Translations under genes and position numbers: made by a program
Shown here: positions 1 to 6,891 of the stretch, piece after piece
Layout of the letters: each line of letters begins with the position of its first letter
How positions within the stretch are numbered: the first letter of the stretch is position 1
The notes under the pieces: model-generated
Seen by the model: the letters and a program-made list of their open reading frames with translations, nothing else
The model's database searches: none
What the model was told of the DNA's origin: nothing
Source: Rhodococcus sp. HM1
GTDB taxonomy: Bacteria; Actinomycetota; Actinomycetes; Mycobacteriales; Mycobacteriaceae
Assembly: GCF_023218075.1 (NCBI RefSeq)
Contig: NZ_JALPTB010000060.1
Span: 1-40,338, forward strand
Direction of reading: 5' to 3'
DNA: 40,338 bases

Positions 1-2
1 GC

Positions 3-1181
3 GGGACGGGGAGGGTCGTCGTCGTCGGCGCCGGTCTGGCCGGGGTTCGGACCGCCGAGGAGCTGCGGCGGGCCGGATTCGACGGTGAGATCGTCCTGGT
101 CGGTGCGGAGCCGCACCTGCCCTACGACCGCCCGCCGCTGTCGAAGGACGTGATCCGCGGCGAACGCGAGGACACGACGCTGCGGCCGCGCGAGTTCTTC
201 GACGAGCAGCGCATCGACCTGCGGCTCGGCGTCGCGGTGGAGTCGCTCGACGACGCCGCGCGCACCGTCGCGCTGGCCGACGGCACCTCGCTCGGCTACG
301 ACGAGCTGGTCGTCGCGACGGGTCTGCGTCCCCGCCGCATCCCCGGCCTGCCCGAGCTCGCCGGAGTGCACGTGCTGCGGTCCGTCGAGGACAGTGTGGG
401 TCTGCGCGCCGACATCCGCCCCGGCGGCACGGCCCTGATCGTCGGCGCCGGTTTCATCGGCTGCGAGGTCGCGGCGAGCCTGCGGGCGTGCGGCATGGAC
501 GTCGTGCTCGTGGAGCCGCAGCCCACACCGCTCGCGTCGGTGCTCGGTGCCGAGGTCGGCGGGTTCGTCGAGCGCCTGCACACCGCCGAGGGTGTGGACG
601 TGCGCTCCGGGGTCGGGCTCACCGAGCTGCGCGGCGACGACCGGGTCACCGGCGCGGTCCTCGGGGACGGCACCGAGGTCGCGGTGGACCTGGTGGTCCT
701 CGGTATCGGATCGGTCCCGGTCACCGAGTGGCTGGACGGTTCGGGTGTGACCGTCGACAACGGCGTGGTGTGCGACATCGTGGGCCGCACCTCCGCCGAT
801 CACGTGTGGGCGGTCGGCGACGTCGCGTCCTGGCAGCTGCCCGAGGGCGGCCGGAAGCGGGTCGAGCACTGGACGAGCGCAGGGGAGCAGGCCGCCGTGC
901 TCGCGAAGGCGCTGCTCGGCGCCGACGGCGACCGGGCTGCTCAGGTCCCGTACTTCTGGAGCGACCAGTACGACGTGAAGATCCAGGGTCTGGGCGCGGT
1001 GTCGGCTCAGGACACCGTGCACGTGGTGCACGACGACGGCCGTAAGTTCCTCGTCTACTACGAGCGGGACGGCCGACTCGTCGGGGTGGTCGGCGGTGGT
1101 CTGCCGGCCCGGGTGATGAAGACGCGCGCGAAGATCGCGGCGGGTGCTCCGATCGAGGAGATGCTCGCACCGACCTCGTGA
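3..1181 (+). CDS. FAD/NAD(P)-dependent ferredoxin (rubredoxin) reductase-like protein, 5' partial
   Basis: The reading frame is open from the left edge of the window, so the start codon lies just outside. The first visible residues already form the N-terminal Rossmann FAD motif (VVVVGAGLAG, with GxGxxG at visible residues 9-14) followed by LPYDRPPLSK, typical of the putidaredoxin/rubredoxin reductase family. A second NAD-binding motif (VGAGFIGCEVAASL) lies in the middle, and the C-terminal FAD signature VWAVGDVASW follows. Such enzymes pass electrons from NAD(P)H to a ferredoxin or rubredoxin that feeds a cytochrome P450 or hydroxylase. No ferredoxin or P450 gene is visible downstream, so the partner is unknown. 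Only one to a few residues seem to be missing. The family call is solid; the specific partner is not assignable. Confidence 0.85.
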   Translation, partial: GTGRVVVVGAGLAGVRTAEELRRAGFDGEIVLVGAEPHLPYDRPPLSKDVIRGEREDTTLRPREFFDEQRIDLRLGVAVESLDDAARTVALADGTSLGYDELVVATGLRPRRIPGLPELAGVHVLRSVEDSVGLRADIRPGGTALIVGAGFIGCEVAASLRACGMDVVLVEPQPTPLASVLGAEVGGFVERLHTAEGVDVRSGVGLTELRGDDRVTGAVLGDGTEVAVDLVVLGIGSVPVTEWLDGSGVTVDNGVVCDIVGRTSADHVWAVGDVASWQLPEGGRKRVEHWTSAGEQAAVLAKALLGADGDRAAQVPYFWSDQYDVKIQGLGAVSAQDTVHVVHDDGRKFLVYYERDGRLVGVVGGGLPARVMKTRAKIAAGAPIEEMLAPTS

Positions 1182-1230
1182 TCGGGCACGTCCTGTGCCC
1201 GCCCCCGCCCGCCGCATCGGCGTCGCGCGC

Positions 1231-1236
1231 TAAATT
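1231..1236 (+). promoter_or_regulatory. -10 hexamer TAAATT of a probable leaderless transcript
   Basis: TAAATT is followed by exactly 6 nt and then the GTG start at 1243. No Shine-Dalgarno sequence is visible. In actinobacteria a TANNNT box 6-8 nt before the start codon usually marks a leaderless mRNA. This is inferred from spacing only. Confidence 0.5.
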
Positions 1237-1242
1237 CGTACG

Positions 1243-2019
1243 GTGATCGTTGCGCTCATCGACTCGGGATTCGGTTTGCTGCCGACCTCGGCGTGGCTGC
1301 GCCGATTGCGGCCCGACCTGGATCTGATGCTGTCGATGGACCCGGCCGGAGCGCCGTGGGGCCCGAAGCCGCGGGACTGGGTGATCGAGCGGGTCGTCAC
1401 CACCGCGCGGCGCGCGGTCCGGCGCGGCGCCGACGTGGTGGTGCTGCCGTGCAACACCGCCTCGGTCACCGCCCTCGACGAGGTCCGCCGCGACCTCGGC
1501 GACGGCGTTCCCGTGGTCGGCACGGTCCCGGCGATCAAACCGGCCGCGGCGGTGTGCGACTCGGTGGCGATCTGGGCGACCGCCGCGACCACCGCCAGCA
1601 GCTACCAGGCCGATCTCATCGCGCAGTTCGCGAACGGCAGCGAAGTCGTCGGCGTCGCGTGTCACGGGCTGGCCGACGCCATCGACCGCGGCGACCGGGC
1701 GGGCGCCGCAGCGGCCATCGCCTCCGCGGTCGAGCGCACCCCGGCCGACGTCAGCGGGGTCGTGCTCGGCTGCACGCACTATCCGCTGGTCGCCGACTCG
1801 ATCGCGGCGCAGCTGCCCGCCGGTGTGCGGTTGTTCGACAGCGCCGAGGCCGTCGCCCGCCAGACCCTGCGCCGCATCGATGCGCTCGGCCGGGAGGATC
1901 GCGGAGCGGGCCGCGTCGAGGTGTTCCTCAGCGGTGAACCGGGAGCGTTGCCGGCGGGGGCCCGGGCCTTCGAAGCCGGGAGGATCCTGCTCGCCCCCGC
2001 CGGTGACGCCGTCGGCTGA
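1243..2019 (+). CDS. Asp/Glu (glutamate) racemase family protein
   Basis: A 258-residue protein carrying the cofactor-independent racemase signatures. DSGFG (residues 7-11) matches the MurI DSGxGG motif, LPCNTAS contains the first catalytic cysteine (C70), and LGCTHYPL contains the second (C177). The two-cysteine arrangement supports amino-acid racemase or epimerase activity in the cytoplasm. The usual MurI segment after the first motif is altered (DPAGAPWGPK), and the gene is isolated from cell-wall genes. It may therefore be a paralogue rather than the essential glutamate racemase. The GTG start is chosen because a -10 box sits 6 nt upstream. It converges on the TetR gene with only 4 nt between stop codons. 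Confidence 0.75.
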   Translation: MIVALIDSGFGLLPTSAWLRRLRPDLDLMLSMDPAGAPWGPKPRDWVIERVVTTARRAVRRGADVVVLPCNTASVTALDEVRRDLGDGVPVVGTVPAIKPAAAVCDSVAIWATAATTASSYQADLIAQFANGSEVVGVACHGLADAIDRGDRAGAAAAIASAVERTPADVSGVVLGCTHYPLVADSIAAQLPAGVRLFDSAEAVARQTLRRIDALGREDRGAGRVEVFLSGEPGALPAGARAFEAGRILLAPAGDAVG

Positions 2020-2023
2020 CCGC

Positions 2024-2659
2024 TCATCCGAACGAGAGCTTCCCCATTCCGGTCATCCCGGCCGCGATGACCCGGGCGACGGTACGCAGGTCCTCGCGGT
2101 TGCGGGGCAGTCCGTCGAGGTCGAGCCACCGGTCGGTGCTGGCCGCCGAGAACATCGCGGACACCCACGCGGTCGCGCAGGCCCGCAGGGTGCCCGGCTG
2201 CACCGGGCCGGGGGCGCTGGCCTGCAGCAGCCGCACGGTGATGTCGTGCAGGTGCGAGCGCAGCCGGTACAGGTGGGACCGGATGTCCGGATGGGTGTCG
2301 GCCTCGCGCCAGATGATCACCCGCAGCACCGACGACCGGTGGTCGCGCAGGTTCAGCGCGGTGTCGAGGTTCACGAGGCTGGCGGCCGGGTCGCCGGGTT
2401 CGACCAGCGCGTTCACGTCGTCGATGGGTTCGGTCGGCATTCGTTCGGCGACGAGTGTTTCGAGAATGGCCTCCTTGGTCGGGAAGTAGTAGAAGATCAG
2501 GCCTTTCGGCACGTCTGCCGCCGCAGCGATGGACGCGGTGGCGGTTGCGTCGAAACCGTGGGTCGCGAACAGCTTTTCGGCGGCATCGAGGATGCGGGTG
2601 CGGGCCTCGCCGTCCTGTTGCGGGCGGCGCCGGCGTCGCCGGGGAACGTGTGTACTCAC
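2024..2659 (-). CDS. TetR/AcrR family transcriptional regulator
   Basis: A 211-residue regulator. An arginine-rich N-terminal tail precedes a classic TetR helix-turn-helix (residues about 20-65, with ILDAAEKLFATHGFDATATASIA in pieces and the recognition-helix end GLIFYYFPTKEAI). The C-terminal all-helical ligand domain is not diagnostic of an inducer. It starts with GTG at 2659 behind a GAAGGTGG-like ribosome site. It lies 79 nt downstream of the SPW membrane-protein gene on the same strand, so the two are probably co-transcribed. An 18-bp TetR-like palindrome sits in the promoter of that upstream gene, which suggests autoregulation of the pair. Confidence 0.85.
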   Translation of the reverse strand: MSTHVPRRRRRRPQQDGEARTRILDAAEKLFATHGFDATATASIAAAADVPKGLIFYYFPTKEAILETLVAERMPTEPIDDVNALVEPGDPAASLVNLDTALNLRDHRSSVLRVIIWREADTHPDIRSHLYRLRSHLHDITVRLLQASAPGPVQPGTLRACATAWVSAMFSAASTDRWLDLDGLPRNREDLRTVARVIAAGMTGMGKLSFG

Positions 2660-2738
2660 CTGCGCACCACCTTCGGTGATCCGAGAGGGGGCGAGGGCAC
2701 GTCGGCCGCTCGCCCCGGGTCCCGGTATCAGGTGCGGA

Positions 2739-3101
2739 TCAGTGATGGGTCGCCAGTCCGCCTCCGTGCATGCGAGCGTTCATGACAGGCAGGGCCGCGA
2801 CGGCGACGACGACGGTGAGAACACCGACGATCCACGCGGTCCACGAGGCGCCCGTGTACTCGGTGTATCCCAAGACCCAAGGGGACAGGAACATCAGCAC
2901 ACCGAAGACACCCATTGCGTAGTCGATCGCGGCCATCGTCGGCCGTGCGATCTGCGCAATGCCGCACAATGCGACCAGCACACCGAGAACGATCAGCGAC
3001 CACATGGCCGCGTCGTTGGTGTCGAGCCACAACGGCGACAGGGCGGCGAAGACGCCCAGAACCACGGCCACATAGTCCTGCAGCCGGCTGTCGGAGAACA
3101 T
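2739..3101 (-). CDS. SPW-repeat integral membrane protein
   Basis: A 120-residue protein with four hydrophobic segments and two internal repeats, each marked by an SP(L)W motif: LSPLWLD near residue 21 and LSPWVLGY near residue 72. This is the signature of the SPW-repeat family of small bacterial membrane proteins, whose function is not established. The ATG start is preceded by a strong GAGGAGG site. It is the first gene of an apparent two-gene operon with the TetR regulator, so it is the likely controlled target. An envelope or stress role is only a guess. Confidence 0.8.
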   Translation of the reverse strand: MFSDSRLQDYVAVVLGVFAALSPLWLDTNDAAMWSLIVLGVLVALCGIAQIARPTMAAIDYAMGVFGVLMFLSPWVLGYTEYTGASWTAWIVGVLTVVVAVAALPVMNARMHGGGLATHH

Positions 3102-3139
3102 GGTGAGCCTCCTCGTGAGAGTGTGTCCTTCCGTCTTTC

Positions 3140-3169
3140 GGTATAGGTCTGATCGACCGGTCGGTCAAG
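3140..3169 (-). promoter_or_regulatory. Promoter of the SPW-tetR operon with TetR-like operator in the spacer
   Basis: On the minus strand TTGACC (3169-3164) and CTATAC (3146-3141) are separated by exactly 17 nt. The spacer is largely filled by TGATCGACCGGTCGGTCA (3150-3167), an 18-bp palindrome with one mismatched pair. This is the classic geometry for TetR repression, and the neighbouring TetR gene is the obvious candidate ligand-responsive repressor. Confidence 0.65.
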
Positions 3170-3295
3170 ATGTCCGACGGTTGCGGTGCGGTAACGCTGC
3201 GTCCCAGTTCAGGGCGTGTTTTTGCCGAATCGTCATCTGACGGTCGGCGGGCGTGACAACGGCCCGGATCCGGGAGGGCGCCGGTGCGGACGCCG

Positions 3296-3301
3296 TACTC
3301 T
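3296..3301 (+). promoter_or_regulatory. Possible -10 hexamer TACTCT of a leaderless transcript
   Basis: TACTCT lies 8 nt before the GTG at 3310, with no ribosome site between. This fits leaderless transcription and helps choose that start over the upstream in-frame codons. Confidence 0.35.
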
Positions 3302-3309
3302 CGTCAGCC

Positions 3310-4035
3310 GTGACCGATGAGAAGAGCACCGAGGACGTGCGGGTCGCGCTCGACGCCCTCGCCGACCCGGCCGCGGCCGCGCACCTGCGCCGGTTCTTCA
3401 AGACCGGACCGGGCGAATACGGGGAGGGCGACGAGTTCCTCGGGCTGCGGGTCCCGCAGACACGGGCGGTCGTCCGCCGCTTCCGGACATTGCCGATCGC
3501 CGAGGCGCGGGCCCTGCTCGACAGCCCGATCCACGAACACCGCCTGGCGGGACTGCTGATCCTCGCCGACCGGTTCGCCCGCGACCGCGACGCCCGGGAC
3601 CGGATCGTCGAGTGCTACCTCGACGCACTGAACCGCGGTCGCGTGAACAACTGGGATCTGGTCGACTCGTCGGCGGACCGCATCGTCGGCGAATGGGTGC
3701 GCGAGCATCCCGACCGGGCCGGGCTGCTGACCGAACTCGTCGACGACCCGGACCTGTGGCGCCGCCGGGCCGGGCTGCTCGCGACCTTCGCGTTCGTCAA
3801 GGCAGGGGAGGCCGAACCGACGCTGACGCTGGCCGCGCGAGTACTCGACGACCGGCGGGACCTGATCCAGAAGGCGACCGGGTGGATGTTGCGGGAGGTC
3901 GGCAAACGCGTCGACCGCGCGCTGCTGGTGAGTTTTCTCGACGTCCACGCCGCGGCGATGGGCCGCACCGCGCTGAGCTACGCGACCGAGCACCTCGAGC
4001 CGGCCGAACGGGCCCGGCTGCGGGCACTGCGCTGA
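3310..4035 (+). CDS. AlkD-like DNA alkylation repair protein (HEAT-repeat DNA glycosylase)
   Basis: A 241-residue protein made of short helical HEAT-like repeats, the expected length for AlkD. The diagnostic YGEGDEFLGLRVPQTR (residues about 37-52) is near the N-terminus. NNWDLVDSS carries W115 and D119, matching the Trp/Asp pair of AlkD that contacts the lesion backbone, and GWMLREVGK supplies W192 in the place of the third aromatic. AlkD excises positively charged 3- and 7-alkylated purines without base flipping. The frame stays open further upstream to 3253, but the -10-like box and family length favour 3310. It converges on kshB across a shared hairpin. Confidence 0.85.
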   Translation: MTDEKSTEDVRVALDALADPAAAAHLRRFFKTGPGEYGEGDEFLGLRVPQTRAVVRRFRTLPIAEARALLDSPIHEHRLAGLLILADRFARDRDARDRIVECYLDALNRGRVNNWDLVDSSADRIVGEWVREHPDRAGLLTELVDDPDLWRRRAGLLATFAFVKAGEAEPTLTLAARVLDDRRDLIQKATGWMLREVGKRVDRALLVSFLDVHAAAMGRTALSYATEHLEPAERARLRALR

Positions 4036-4070
4036 GCCGGCGGACACCCGGGCGCCCGCCGTCTCAGCGC
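4029..4070. terminator. Bidirectional terminator hairpin between the AlkD-like gene and kshB
   Basis: Arms 4029-4043 and 4056-4070 pair over 15 positions with a single C/T mismatch (4037/4062), leaving a 12-nt loop. The left arm overlaps the AlkD stop codon, and kshB ends at 4080 on the other strand. There is no T-tract, as is common in high-GC actinobacteria. Termination is inferred. Confidence 0.6.
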
Positions 4071-4079
4071 TTCAGCGTG

Positions 4080-5135
4080 TCAGAACTGGATCTTGAGGTT
4101 GTCGCTGACCGGCTTGGCCTGGCAGCCCAGGATGTAACCGGACTCGATGTCCTCGGGGTCGAGGATGTCGCAGTGCTCCATCTCCACCTCGCCCTCGAGG
4201 ACGGTGCACGCGCACGAACCGCACTCGCCTTCCTGGCACGAGTAGGGCACGTCGATGCCCTTCGCGAGCATGATGTCGACGAGCGTCTGCTTGCGCGGCC
4301 ACGTCAGGGTGTGGGTCTCGCCGTCGAGCTCGACCTCGACGGTCGCGGCGTCGGCGGCTTCCTCGTCGCTGACCTCGACCGGCGCGACGTCGGCGAACGG
4401 ATCACCGGCGAGCGAGTTGAACACCTCGGCGTGGACCCGGCTGCGCTCCATGCCCGCGGCGTGCAGCGCGGCGTGCACGGTGTCCATGAACGGGCCGGGG
4501 CCGCACATGAACGCCTCGTACCCGGTGTACGGGGCGGCGAGCGCGGCGAGCTGGTCGGCCGTGGGCAGGCCCTGCACGGATTCGAGCCAGTGCACGACGG
4601 TCAGGCGCGTCGGGTACTTGTCGGCCAGGGCGCGCAGTTCCTCGGCGAAGATGACCGACGATTCGTCGCGGTTGGCGTAGACGAGCACGACGCGGCCGCT
4701 GCCCTGGGTCAGGGCCGACTTGAGGATCGAGATGACCGGGGTGATGCCGCTGCCGGCGCCGAACAGCAGGAAGTCCTGGTCGAGCGATTTCGGGGTGAAC
4801 ACGCCGGACGGCGGGAGCACCTCGATGCGGTCGCCGGCGGAGATCTTGTCGCACAGCCAGTTCGAGCCGTAACCGTCGACGGTGCGCTTGACGGTGACCT
4901 TGGGAGAGTCGTCGGTGAACGGCGAGCTCGCGAGCGAGTAGCAGCGTGCCACCGAGCCGGTGAGGTCGCTGGGGATGCGCAGGGTGAGGAACTGCCCGGG
5001 CTTGTACGCGAACTTGTCCCGCAGCTCGGCGGGTACGTCGAAGACCAGCGAGCGTGCGTCGGACGTCTCCTCGATGACGGCTGAGACGGTGAGAACCACC
5101 GATCGTGAGCCGTGCGGCACCTCGACTGTCGTCAT
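4080..5135 (-). CDS. kshB: 3-ketosteroid-9-alpha-monooxygenase, ferredoxin reductase component KshB
   Basis: A 351-residue flavo-iron-sulfur reductase that delivers NADH electrons to the Rieske oxygenase KshA, which hydroxylates C9 of 3-ketosteroids in cholesterol and sterol ring opening. The order is an N-terminal FAD-binding barrel with RCYSLAS (64-70), an NAD-binding domain with FGAGSGITP (125-133) and CGPGPFMD, and a C-terminal plant-type [2Fe-2S] domain with C300, C305, C308 and C338 (Cx4Cx2Cx29C). The N-terminus MTTVEVPHGSRSV closely matches rhodococcal KshB as I remember it, so the ATG at 5135 is preferred over the longer frame to 5243. A KstR-type operator lies about 110 nt upstream. 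No kshA is in the window. Confidence 0.92.
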   Translation of the reverse strand: MTTVEVPHGSRSVVLTVSAVIEETSDARSLVFDVPAELRDKFAYKPGQFLTLRIPSDLTGSVARCYSLASSPFTDDSPKVTVKRTVDGYGSNWLCDKISAGDRIEVLPPSGVFTPKSLDQDFLLFGAGSGITPVISILKSALTQGSGRVVLVYANRDESSVIFAEELRALADKYPTRLTVVHWLESVQGLPTADQLAALAAPYTGYEAFMCGPGPFMDTVHAALHAAGMERSRVHAEVFNSLAGDPFADVAPVEVSDEEAADAATVEVELDGETHTLTWPRKQTLVDIMLAKGIDVPYSCQEGECGSCACTVLEGEVEMEHCDILDPEDIESGYILGCQAKPVSDNLKIQF

Positions 5136-5244
5136 GGGGTGTTTCGTCCTCTCGTCGTGCAGGCTGCGCTTTCGAACAGCTGGGCCTCGGAACAGCCGGG
5201 CCTTGAACATGTGGTGCGGTCGCCGTCCGCCCAGCCGAACCAAT

Positions 5245-5260
5245 CTAGAACGTGTTCTAG
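5245..5260. promoter_or_regulatory. KstR-type operator upstream of kshB
   Basis: CTAGAACGTGTTCTAG is a near-perfect 16-bp palindrome. It contains TAGAACGTGTTCTA, which fits the TnnAACnnGTTnnA consensus known for KstR, the TetR-family repressor of cholesterol catabolism; kshB is a known KstR-regulon gene. KstR itself is not in the window. Confidence 0.85.
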
Positions 5261-5352
5261 TTCAAGGGTAGCAGCCGGACCTGGCGACAAGGAAACGGTA
5301 CCGGGCACCCCGCGGGGTCGACCTCGTCGCATCCCGGTCGGCGGGACATGCA

Positions 5353-5372
5353 CCCTGCCCGACCGGGTAGGT
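5353..5372. promoter_or_regulatory. Putative response-regulator box (MnoR-type) upstream of mdo
   Basis: The imperfect inverted repeat CCCTGCCCGA/CCGGGTAGGT matches 17 of 20 positions of the perfect palindrome core found at 13665-13684, upstream of the dehydrogenase-kinase-regulator operon. The right half-site CGGGTAGGT is identical in both. Sharing between these two promoters suggests a binding site for the LuxR-type regulator encoded at 16387-17052. Confidence 0.5.
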
Positions 5373-5383
5373 GGCCGCACTCG

Positions 5384-5414
5384 ACCGGACGGCTTCGGCG
5401 CGCAAACCGGACGG
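5384..5414 (+). repeat. Direct repeat ACCGGACGG with 22-bp period upstream of mdo
   Basis: ACCGGACGG occurs at 5384-5392 and 5406-5414; the following bases (CTTCGG versus TTCCGG) are also similar. The spacing is two helical turns, as expected for an activator binding on one face of the DNA. GC-rich composition raises the chance of coincidence. Confidence 0.35.
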
Positions 5415-5519
5415 TTCCGGCCGGTAGCCCTTCACCGGCGGGCGGGCGTCGGCCACGGTGGACCCCGGATGAGATGTGGGTCACAACCGTGAGCCACCCG
5501 GCGACCGAGGAGAGACACG

Positions 5520-6791
5520 ATGGCCATCGAGCTCAATCAGATCTGGGACTTCCCGATCAAGGAGTTCCATCCGTTCCCGCGCGCACTGATGGGTGTGGGC
5601 GCACACGACATCATCGGTGTCGAAGCCAAGAACCTCGGATTCAAGCGTGCCCTGCTGATGACGACGGGTCTGCGCGGCTCCGGCATCATCGAGGAACTGA
5701 TCGGCAAGATCGAATACCAGGGGGTCGAGGTCGTCCTCTACGACAAGGTCGAGTCCAACCCCAAGGACTACAACGTCATGGAGGCCGCCGCCCTCTACCA
5801 GCAGGAGAAGTGCGACTCGATCATCTCCGTCGGCGGCGGCTCGAGCCACGACGCCGCCAAGGGCGCACGTGTCGTCATCGCCCACGACGGCCGCAACATC
5901 AACGAGTTCGAAGGCTTCGCGAAGTCCACGAACAAGGAGAACCCGCCGCACATCGCCGTCTCCACGACCGCCGGCACCGGCTCGGAGACGTCCTGGGCGT
6001 ACGTCATCACCGACACCTCCGACATGGATCACCCGCACAAGTGGGTCGGCTTCGACGAGGCCACCATCGTCACCCTCGCCATCGACGACCCGCTGCTGTA
6101 CTACAGCTGCCCCCAGCACTTCACCGCCTACTGCGGCTTCGACGTCCTCGCCCACGGCTCCGAGCCGTACGTTTCGCGCCTGGACTTCGCGCCGTCGCTG
6201 GGCAACGCGCTCTACTCGATCGAACTGGTCGCGAAGAACCTGCGCGAGGCCGTCTTCGAGCCGCGCAACCTCAAGGCCCGCGAAGGCATGATGAACGCCC
6301 AGTACATCGCCGCGCAGGCGTTCAACTCCGGCGGTCTGGGCATCGTGCACTCGATCTCGCACGCCGTGTCCGCCTTTTTCGACAGCCACCACGGCCTCAA
6401 CAACGCGATCGCGCTGCCTCGCGTGTGGGAGTACAACCTGCCCTCGCGTTACGAGCACTACGCGCGCATCGCGACCGCGATGGGCGTCGACACCCGCAAC
6501 ATGACGACCGTGCAGGCCGCCGACGCCGCGGTCGAGGCCGCGATCCGGCTCGCCAAGGACGTCGGGATCCCCGACAACTTCGGGTCCGTGCGCACCGACT
6601 CGTACGAGAAGAACCAGATGAACACCAAGAAGTACGCGGGTCGCGGCGACACGATCCGCGGCGACGAGAAGACCGTGCGCGCCATCTCCGAGCACATCCA
6701 GGGCGACTGGTGCACCCCCGGCAACCCGCGCGAGGTGACGGTCGAGTCGATGATCCCGGTCGTCGACCACTGCATCAACCGGTCCTACTGA
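5520..6791 (+). CDS. mdo: NDMA-dependent methanol/alcohol dehydrogenase (iron-type ADH, mycofactocin client)
   Basis: A 423-residue group III alcohol dehydrogenase, the same length as actinobacterial Mno/Mdo and close to ThcE of Rhodococcus. It oxidises methanol, ethanol and other primary alcohols to aldehydes in the cytoplasm. Its nicotinamide is held tightly, so turnover needs an external acceptor: N,N-dimethyl-4-nitrosoaniline in the test tube and mycofactocin in the cell. The nucleotide motif GGGSSHDAAK is at 105-114. Metal ligands are D208, H212, H277 and H291, with the 65- and 14-residue spacings typical of the family. The ATG follows GAGGAGAG. A 12-bp hairpin separates it from the AAA+/vWA pair downstream. 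mft genes lie about 17 kb away in the same window. Confidence 0.9.
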   Translation: MAIELNQIWDFPIKEFHPFPRALMGVGAHDIIGVEAKNLGFKRALLMTTGLRGSGIIEELIGKIEYQGVEVVLYDKVESNPKDYNVMEAAALYQQEKCDSIISVGGGSSHDAAKGARVVIAHDGRNINEFEGFAKSTNKENPPHIAVSTTAGTGSETSWAYVITDTSDMDHPHKWVGFDEATIVTLAIDDPLLYYSCPQHFTAYCGFDVLAHGSEPYVSRLDFAPSLGNALYSIELVAKNLREAVFEPRNLKAREGMMNAQYIAAQAFNSGGLGIVHSISHAVSAFFDSHHGLNNAIALPRVWEYNLPSRYEHYARIATAMGVDTRNMTTVQAADAAVEAAIRLAKDVGIPDNFGSVRTDSYEKNQMNTKKYAGRGDTIRGDEKTVRAISEHIQGDWCTPGNPREVTVESMIPVVDHCINRSY

Positions 6792-6826
6792 CCCTGCATC
6801 CACCGGTCCGACGGACCGACCGATCT

Positions 6827-6866
6827 CGCGCCCGGGGCGGCGTTCCCCTGCCCTGCCCCGGGCGCG
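6827..6866 (+). terminator. GC-rich hairpin between mdo and the MoxR gene
   Basis: Arms 6827-6838 and 6855-6866 are perfectly complementary over 12 bp with a 16-nt loop, starting 35 nt after the mdo stop. It could be a partial terminator or a 3'-end stabiliser that keeps mdo transcript above that of the downstream chaperone-like genes. Confidence 0.55.
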
Positions 6867-6891
6867 TTCTCACCGCGCGACAGGAGTACCG

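Larger units (their letters stand above)
5136..5519. other. Divergent intergenic region kshB / mdo (384 bp)
   Basis: No gene is seen. On the kshB side it holds a KstR-type palindrome (5245-5260). On the mdo side it holds a 20-bp palindromic box (5353-5372), then a 9-bp direct repeat with 22-bp period (5384-5414), and GGGTCACAACCG near 5478. No confident -10/-35 pair could be assigned to mdo. Confidence 0.6.

Noticed and set aside
5136-5519. Riboswitch or small RNA in the kshB-mdo gap
   Set aside because: No conserved aptamer-like fold or terminator-antiterminator pair could be recognised; the palindromes are better read as operators.
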